A stretch of 64,000 bases of DNA, from the NCBI RefSeq assembly GCF_014694385.1, contig NZ_JAAOCA010000002.1:62001-126000 (forward strand). Reading direction: 5' to 3'. The notes beneath the pieces are model-generated. The model had not been told where the DNA came from. It did not search any database and saw nothing but the letters and a program-made list of their open reading frames with translations. Below are positions 63,166-64,000 of the stretch, one piece after another (the stretch's first letter is position 1; each line of letters begins with the position of its first letter). Both the position numbers and the translations under genes were made by a program. The DNA is from Pseudomonas typographi. Lineage in GTDB: Bacteria; Pseudomonadota; Gammaproteobacteria; Pseudomonadales; Pseudomonadaceae.

Positions 63166-64000
63166 TCAATCCCCGTCGTTGGCATTGAAGCCCAACTGGA
63201 TACCCAGCGCCCGGGCCAATTCACCTTCGTGCAAGCGGTGCACGATGTTCAGGCTATCGTAGAGCACGTTCAGGCGCGCTTGGCCCTCGGTGCTGGCCAA
63301 TAACTGGGCAAGGCCCTGCTCCCCTTGCAGTTGCCCAAGGGCGGCGGTGTAGGCCGCGTCCACCCTGCCGGCCAGGTCGTGGTGGTTTTTGCCCAGCAGG
63401 GCCTTGATCCCTTGGCCATCGGCCCCCCGCCACAGGCGGTTTGCAGCGCTAAGGCTGGCGCGCAGGCTGGCCAGCGAGGCATCGCTGCGCCAAGCCTCGG
63501 CCTGGTAAGGCTGGGGTATACCGTTGCTGAAGCGGCCCATGGGCGCGCCGAGTTTTTTCTTCAGGGTGTCCAGCGCGGTGACCTGCGCCCGTAGCAGGTC
63601 GGCGATAGCTTCATGGGCATCGGCATAGCGCTCATTGGGGAATTCGCTCAGTTGCATGAGCATGCCGCCGTGTTCATTCCAGCTGGCCAGAATCTCTGCA
63701 GCCAAGGCTTGCTGGCGTTGCCCGACCGCCATCAACAAGGGGCAGTAGCGTGCCTTGCGCGCGCTATTGGCCACTTCCGGCTGGCTGTCGTAGAGGATGT
63801 ATTCATACGCCGACAAGCCTTGGATCACCACGCTGGCCTTGGCCAGGCTATCCAGGTCGATGGGTGTGCCCGAGGCTAGCAATTGCTCTACCTGGCGCCC
63901 GACCAGGTTCTTTTTGTCGGGCCAGAACTGCACGCTCCAGGCCCGATTACCTTCGGCCAGCGGGCCGACCAGTAGCGGTTGCAACGCTGCCCAGGCCTGT
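63166..64000 (-). CDS. Imelysin-family protein, C-terminal part (5' end beyond the window)
   Basis: At least 278 residues of an open frame run off the right edge; the start codon is not in the window. The helical sequence with QGLSAYEYILYD (about 60 residues into the visible part) is the imelysin hallmark, and the region ends LARALGIQLGFNANDGD. Imelysin proteins are periplasmic or lipidated M75-like proteins linked to iron acquisition, related to EfeO/EfeM. It overlaps or abuts DUF1513 and is presumably transcribed with it. Confidence 0.82.
   Translation of the reverse strand, partial: QAWAALQPLLVGPLAEGNRAWSVQFWPDKKNLVGRQVEQLLASGTPIDLDSLAKASVVIQGLSAYEYILYDSQPEVANSARKARYCPLLMAVGQRQQALAAEILASWNEHGGMLMQLSEFPNERYADAHEAIADLLRAQVTALDTLKKKLGAPMGRFSNGIPQPYQAEAWRSDASLASLRASLSAANRLWRGADGQGIKALLGKNHHDLAGRVDAAYTAALGQLQGEQGLAQLLASTEGQARLNVLYDSLNIVHRLHEGELARALGIQLGFNANDGD

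Overview
The window is a gamma-proteobacterial chromosome segment from a Pseudomonas. The evidence is high GC content, gene order matching P. aeruginosa and P. putida (algW-nif3-cysD-cysNC; the whole mra/dcw cluster from mraZ to lpxC followed by secA-argJ; yajQ-mscS-ampG; fxsA-groES-groEL; colR-colS) and diagnostic residues such as AlgW H123/D153/S227 and the ColS metal-sensing residues. It is almost entirely core genome. I see no prophage, IS element, CRISPR array, defence island, tRNA or rRNA operon.

Layout: (1) 1-10.2 kb holds a repeat copy, the regulatory protease AlgW, a Nif3-like protein, the sulfate-activation genes cysD-cysNC, ZapG, a COG2945 hydrolase, trpS, zapE and a GlxA-type regulator. 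(2) 10.4-16.2 kb holds rplM-rpsI, sspA-sspB, and a minus-strand envelope block (dolP, gmhA, yraN, lpoA). The cytochrome bc1 genes petABC, expected between rpsI and sspA, are absent. (3) 16.3-17.6 kb holds rsmI and the RNase P RNA. (4) 17.8-35.7 kb is the division and cell-wall cluster mraZ-rsmH-ftsL-ftsI-murE-murF-mraY-murD-ftsW-murG-murC-ddlB-ftsQ-ftsA-ftsZ-lpxC, with MraZ boxes just downstream of its promoter. (5) 35.8-42.3 kb holds dciA, secA, argJ, a GST and a Nudix/ThiE-like fusion. (6) 42.4-49.2 kb holds a QEGLA/DUF1704 putative metallopeptidase, a lipoprotein hydrolase, a cobalamin adenosyltransferase, a PAS histidine kinase, a PanE-like reductase and a degenerate receiver-GGDEF protein. 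(7) 49.3-55.4 kb holds yajQ, mscS (with a structured, terminator-bearing leader), ampG, an alkyltransferase-like protein, a DUF481 outer-membrane protein, a HugZ-like protein and fxsA. (8) 55.5-57.7 kb is groES-groEL under a clear sigma-32 promoter. (9) 57.9-64 kb holds a PAP2 phosphatase, colR-colS, an InaA-type LPS kinase coupled to a 74-residue putative secreted protein, then DUF1513 and imelysin genes running off the right edge.

Most of the window serves envelope construction and quality control: peptidoglycan precursor synthesis, septation, lipid A, LPS modification, the sigma-E-type stress protease, muropeptide recycling and the metal-sensing ColRS system. Observations that ordinary annotation would miss are a family of about 150-bp dispersed repeats (four copies, one with perfect 11-bp terminal inverted repeats), the missing petABC block, the leader upstream of mscS, the pseudo-receiver/degenerate GGDEF protein next to yajQ, the TrpRS C-terminal extension, the probable MATCAP-type metalloprotease, and the small putative secreted protein behind the InaA kinase with a ColR-box-like sequence upstream. 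Coordinates of repeats and RNA ends are by eye.
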